Below, in pieces: positions 61,123 to 64,000 of a stretch of DNA of 64,000 nucleotides. The position numbers and the translations under genes were made by a program. The notes under the pieces are model-generated. The model did no database searches and was not told where the DNA came from. It saw nothing but the letters and a program-made list of their open reading frames with translations. Source of the DNA: Hymenobacter cavernae (GTDB lineage: Bacteria > Bacteroidota > Bacteroidia > Cytophagales > Hymenobacteraceae); the NCBI RefSeq assembly GCF_014641455.1, contig NZ_BMHT01000001.1, forward strand, positions 744,001 to 808,000, written 5' to 3'. How positions within the stretch are numbered: position 1 is the first letter of the stretch; every line of letters starts with the position of its first letter.

Positions 61123-61650
61123 ATGCCGCCGAAAGTAGCCGACGTACAATTCCGCGAAGTAGTAGCGCAAAGCTTATCAGTCGCCCAAGTAATCGTACGG
61201 CTAGGTTTGGTGCCGGCGGGCGGCAATTACAAAACTGTCCAGACGCGTATTGCTACGCTACAATTGGACACCAGCCACTTTACAGGCCAAGGCTGGAACA
61301 GCGGATCACGCTATCGAAAGTTCGGGAAGAGCAAACCATTGACTGACATTTTGGTGGAGCACTCCCCTTATAAGTTCACGCACGGCTTGCGCAACCGATT
61401 GCTGAAAGAAGCTGTAAAAGAGCACTATTGCGAAGCTTGCGCGTTGCGTGAATGGTTTGGTCAGCCAATTCCATTGGAGTTGCACCACATAAATGGTCGC
61501 AATGATGACCATAGAATAGAAAATTTGCAGTTACTTTGTCCTAATTGTCACGCACAGACTTCGTCTTACCGGGGCAAGAGCCAACATAAGGCACAGGCCG
61601 GAGTGGTGGAACAGGTAGACACGAGGGACTTAAAATCCCTTGCCGAATAG
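61123..61650 (+). CDS. HNH endonuclease whose 3' end lies inside tRNA-Leu
   Basis: A 175-residue HNH-type nuclease. The N-terminal part (LSVAQVIVRLGLVPAGGNYK, then LDTSHFTGQGWNSGSRY) is the usual DNA-contact region of this family; the nuclease core has zinc-binding pairs CEAC and CPNC around LELHHINGRNDDHRIENLQL (catalytic HH, N, H). The last 18 codons (AGVVEQVDTRDLKSLAE) are read from the tRNA-Leu gene itself, and the stop TAG (61648-61650) is in the tRNA variable loop. The true protein end has thus been lost or overlaps the tRNA. It lies between two tRNA genes with no partner gene. Confidence 0.82.
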   Translation: MPPKVADVQFREVVAQSLSVAQVIVRLGLVPAGGNYKTVQTRIATLQLDTSHFTGQGWNSGSRYRKFGKSKPLTDILVEHSPYKFTHGLRNRLLKEAVKEHYCEACALREWFGQPIPLELHHINGRNDDHRIENLQLLCPNCHAQTSSYRGKSQHKAQAGVVEQVDTRDLKSLAE

Positions 61651-61679
61651 GCGTACGGGTTCGATTCCCGTCTCTGGTA
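61597..61679 (+). tRNA. tRNA-Leu (TAA)
   Basis: 83 bases without encoded CCA. Acceptor GCCGGAG/CTCTGGT (two wobble pairs), anticodon loop CTTAAAA (TAA) in stem AGGGA/TCCCT, long variable arm TGCCGAATAGGCG as expected for a class II tRNA, T-arm CGGGTTCGATTCCCG. The HNH reading frame covers its first 54 bases. A terminator follows at 61688-61720. Confidence 0.92.
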
Positions 61680-61687
61680 CGACGAGG

Positions 61688-61720
61688 GGCCTCCTTAGCT
61701 AATTGCTGAGGAGGCCTTTT
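61688..61720 (+). terminator. Terminator of tRNA-Leu
   Basis: Stem GGCCTCCTTAGC / GCTGAGGAGGCC with a 5-base loop and TTTT. Confidence 0.8.
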
Positions 61721-61820
61721 GTTGTTTAGTCCTTTATCAAAGCAAAGCCCCTAGCGCACGGTTAGTGGAGAAAGCTCCTTTGCTTACCGTCGCTTCGACG
61801 ACTTTAATTTGTATTACTAC

Positions 61821-61858
61821 AAAAAGCCCCGCTAGACCGAAATCCAACGGGGCTTTTC
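61821..61858 (-). terminator. Terminator of dxs
   Basis: Stem AAAAGCCCCG / CGGGGCTTTT with A/T tracts, 25 bases past the gene. Confidence 0.75.
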
Positions 61859-61882
61859 TGTTTTCAGAAACCTAGCTTTTCG

Positions 61883-63823
61883 CTACAGAATCACCGTTTC
61901 GATGCCAAGCTGTGCGGCTACTTTGCCGGTTAGCTCACGAACGGCGGCAGCAATGCCAGCAGCATCGAAGCCGCACTCTTTGTAGAGTTCGTCTTGTGTG
62001 CCGTGCTCTATTACGCGGTCCGGGATGCCGAGGCGCTTCACAGGAATGCTGTAGCCATGGTCGGCTACGAACTCTAGGATAGCGGAGCCGAATCCACCTT
62101 GCAGACAGCCGTCTTCTACCGTCACAATGGCTTTGTAGCGACTTAGAATGTCGTGCAGCATCTCCTCGTCGAGCGGCTTCGCAAAGCGCATATCATAGTG
62201 CCCAGGCTCTAGGCCTTCGGCTAGCAACTGATTCGTGGCACGTACGGCGTAGTTGCCTATGTGGCCGAAGCTCAGGATAGCTACACCTTCCCCTTCACGA
62301 ACAACACGACCGGTGCCCACCGTGATTTTCTTGAACGGCGTACGCCATTCCGGCATCACACCTTCACCACGTGGGTAACGGATGCTGAACGGGCCAGCGT
62401 CGGGCAGTTGTGCGGTGTACATGAGGTTGCGCAGTTCGCTTTCGTTCATTGGAGCTGATACCACCATATTCGGGATGCAGCGCATGTAGGCGATGTCGTA
62501 GGAGCCGTGGTGCGTGGGACCATCAGCACCAGCGAACCCAGCACGATCGAGGCAGAACACGACGTTCAGGTTTTGCAGCGCGACATCGTGCACCACTTGG
62601 TCGTAGGCGCGCTGCATGAACGAAGAGTAGATATTGCAGAACGGCACCAAACCTTGCGTAGCGAGGCCAGCTGAGAACACCACAGCGTGCTGCTCGGCAA
62701 TGCCCACATCGAAGGCACGATTCGGCATCGCCTCCATCATGATGTTCAGCGACGAGCCGGAAGGCATAGCCGGCGTTACACCCATGATCTTGGCGTTCTG
62801 CTCGGCTAACTCTACAATGGTATGCCCAAACACATCCTGATACTTCGGCGGCTGGGGCTTGTCGTGGTGCTTCTTATAGATCTCGCCCGTAATCTTATCG
62901 AACAAGCCGGGCGCGTGCCACAGCGTTTGGTCTTTTTCGGCCAGAGCATAGCCTTTGCCTTTTACCGTAACACAGTGCAGAATTTTGGGACCGGGAATGC
63001 TGCGCAGGTCACGCAGAATGGTCACCAAGTGGTTGACATCGTGCCCATCAACCGGGCCGAAGTAGCGGAATTTCAGCGCCTCAAATAGATTACTTTGTTT
63101 CATCAAAGTAGCCTTCATGGCGGTTTCCACTTTGCGGGCAATGTGTTGCGGGTTAGGACCGAACTTGCTCAGCTTACCTAGCACATTCCACAGCTCGTCG
63201 CGCACTTTGTTGTAGGTGCGGGAAGTGGTGATGTCGGTCAGATATTCTTTGAGCGCGCCCACGTTGGGGTCGATGCTCATGCAATTGTCATTAAGAATCA
63301 CCAGCAGGTTCGACTTCTCAACGCCCGCATGATTCAACGCTTCGAAGGCCATACCGGCTGTCATGGACCCATCACCGATAACGGCAATATGCTGACGATC
63401 TTTCTCGCCTTTGTACTCCGAAGCTACCGCCATACCTAGGGCTGCGCCAATGCTAGTGCTGCTGTGGCCGACGCCGAAGGCATCGTACTCACTTTCACTA
63501 CGCTTCGGGAAGCCCGACATGCCACCGTAGCGGCGATTAGTTGGGAAACGGTCGCGCCGGCCGGTCAGTATCTTGTGGCCGTAAGCCTGGTGGCCCACAT
63601 CCCACACGAGCTGGTCGTAGGGCGTGTTGAAGATATAATGCAACGCCACCGTCAGCTCCACTACACCGAGTGAAGCCCCGAAATGACCGCCATAAATCGA
63701 AACTGAATCGATAATAAATTGTCGGAGTTCCTGGCTCAGTTGCACCAGTTGATCTTCGGAAAGCTTCTTAAGATCATCGGGCGAGTTTACAGCCGCCAGC
63801 AATTCACCAGGTTCGACAATCAT
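61883..63823 (-). CDS. dxs: 1-deoxy-D-xylulose-5-phosphate synthase
   Basis: Thiamine-diphosphate enzyme that joins pyruvate and glyceraldehyde-3-phosphate, the first step of the MEP isoprenoid pathway. 646 residues, full length. The N-terminal TPP domain has YGGHFGASLGVVELTVALHY, WDVGHQAYGHKILTGRRD, GVGHSSTSIGAALGMA and the TPP-motif IAVIGDGSMTAGMAFEALNH with the trailing N; the central domain has FDVGIAEQHAVVFSAGLATQ (catalytic Glu) and CLDRAGFAGADGPTHHG; the C-terminal domain ends GIETVIL. A minus-strand TAACTTTG box lies at 63927-63920. Single gene. Confidence 0.97.
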   Translation of the reverse strand: MIVEPGELLAAVNSPDDLKKLSEDQLVQLSQELRQFIIDSVSIYGGHFGASLGVVELTVALHYIFNTPYDQLVWDVGHQAYGHKILTGRRDRFPTNRRYGGMSGFPKRSESEYDAFGVGHSSTSIGAALGMAVASEYKGEKDRQHIAVIGDGSMTAGMAFEALNHAGVEKSNLLVILNDNCMSIDPNVGALKEYLTDITTSRTYNKVRDELWNVLGKLSKFGPNPQHIARKVETAMKATLMKQSNLFEALKFRYFGPVDGHDVNHLVTILRDLRSIPGPKILHCVTVKGKGYALAEKDQTLWHAPGLFDKITGEIYKKHHDKPQPPKYQDVFGHTIVELAEQNAKIMGVTPAMPSGSSLNIMMEAMPNRAFDVGIAEQHAVVFSAGLATQGLVPFCNIYSSFMQRAYDQVVHDVALQNLNVVFCLDRAGFAGADGPTHHGSYDIAYMRCIPNMVVSAPMNESELRNLMYTAQLPDAGPFSIRYPRGEGVMPEWRTPFKKITVGTGRVVREGEGVAILSFGHIGNYAVRATNQLLAEGLEPGHYDMRFAKPLDEEMLHDILSRYKAIVTVEDGCLQGGFGSAILEFVADHGYSIPVKRLGIPDRVIEHGTQDELYKECGFDAAGIAAAVRELTGKVAAQLGIETVIL

Positions 63824-63919
63824 CGTAGGAAAAAAACAAGGAGTAAATAACTGTGGGCAACAGACGTAAGAGGTGAAATGTTAAGCCTAGCTGTCAGTTG
63901 CGCTAACACGTACAACAGC

Positions 63920-63927
63920 CAAAGTTA
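63920..63927 (-). promoter_or_regulatory. -7 box of dxs
   Basis: Minus-strand TAACTTTG, about 97 bases before the start codon. No TTG at the right distance is seen. Confidence 0.35.
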
Positions 63928-64000
63928 CGGGTTTTCCAGTTGACCGGTTGTTGTGTTTACCCGACAAGCTCAGCCTTTTCACCTTAGACTAGTACAAATA

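Overview
The window looks like chromosome of a Bacteroidota bacterium of the Cytophagales, most like Hymenobacter (genus is inference). The pointers are: GC-rich genes; at least five secreted proteins, four with a type-A type IX secretion (T9SS) C-terminal signal plain to read; a TonB-dependent receptor with a carboxypeptidase-regulatory N-domain; DUF1501/DUF1800 partners; no useful Shine-Dalgarno sites; and Bacteroidota promoters of the form TTG-N19-TAnnTTTG, seen best before tRNA-Gly and before a yceI-family gene. There is no prophage, CRISPR array, transposase or rRNA. Most genes are housekeeping or envelope functions, with many single-gene transcription units closed by strong hairpin terminators.

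Layout. 1-9.5 kb: end of an amidase gene, a PQQ-type sugar dehydrogenase with a T9SS signal, then a metal block (CDF efflux pump, divergent Nramp importer MntH, TonB-dependent receptor, outer-membrane transporter-like protein). MntH and the receptor share a matching pair of 16-bp palindromes that look like DtxR/MntR operators. 9.6-15.3 kb: DUF1501, DUF1800 and lamin-tail proteins, all on the minus strand and separated by palindromic repeats. 15.4-18.3 kb: asd, a small TonB-C protein, a gene remnant and an alpha/beta hydrolase. 18.7-26.8 kb: one 2698-residue surface protein with eleven DUF11-like repeats. 26.9-37.5 kb: small accessory genes (YceI, HAD phosphatase, DUF2141, M19 dipeptidase, amidohydrolase, RibD-like reductase, DoxX, GlxA-type regulator, orphan CheB). 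37.6-48.1 kb: mfd, a YdjM-like membrane protein, a NYN-cold-shock fusion, hotdog thioesterase, GNAT, YajQ, TerC, and a membrane DnaJ protein coupled to an unknown gene. 48.3-56.9 kb: three tandem fungalysin (M36) metallopeptidases. 57.2-64 kb: a SpoU methyltransferase, mutS, tRNA-Gly, an HNH nuclease gene that runs into tRNA-Leu, and dxs.

The features most worth following are the paired metal-type operators, the HNH gene that takes its stop codon from tRNA-Leu, the mosaic structure of the M36 triplet, several families of long palindromic repeats sitting at gene 3' ends (one supplies a stop codon), and a window-wide excess of the hexamer CTAGGT/ACCTAG in genes and spacers alike. No complete multi-gene defence system or new pathway was recognised.
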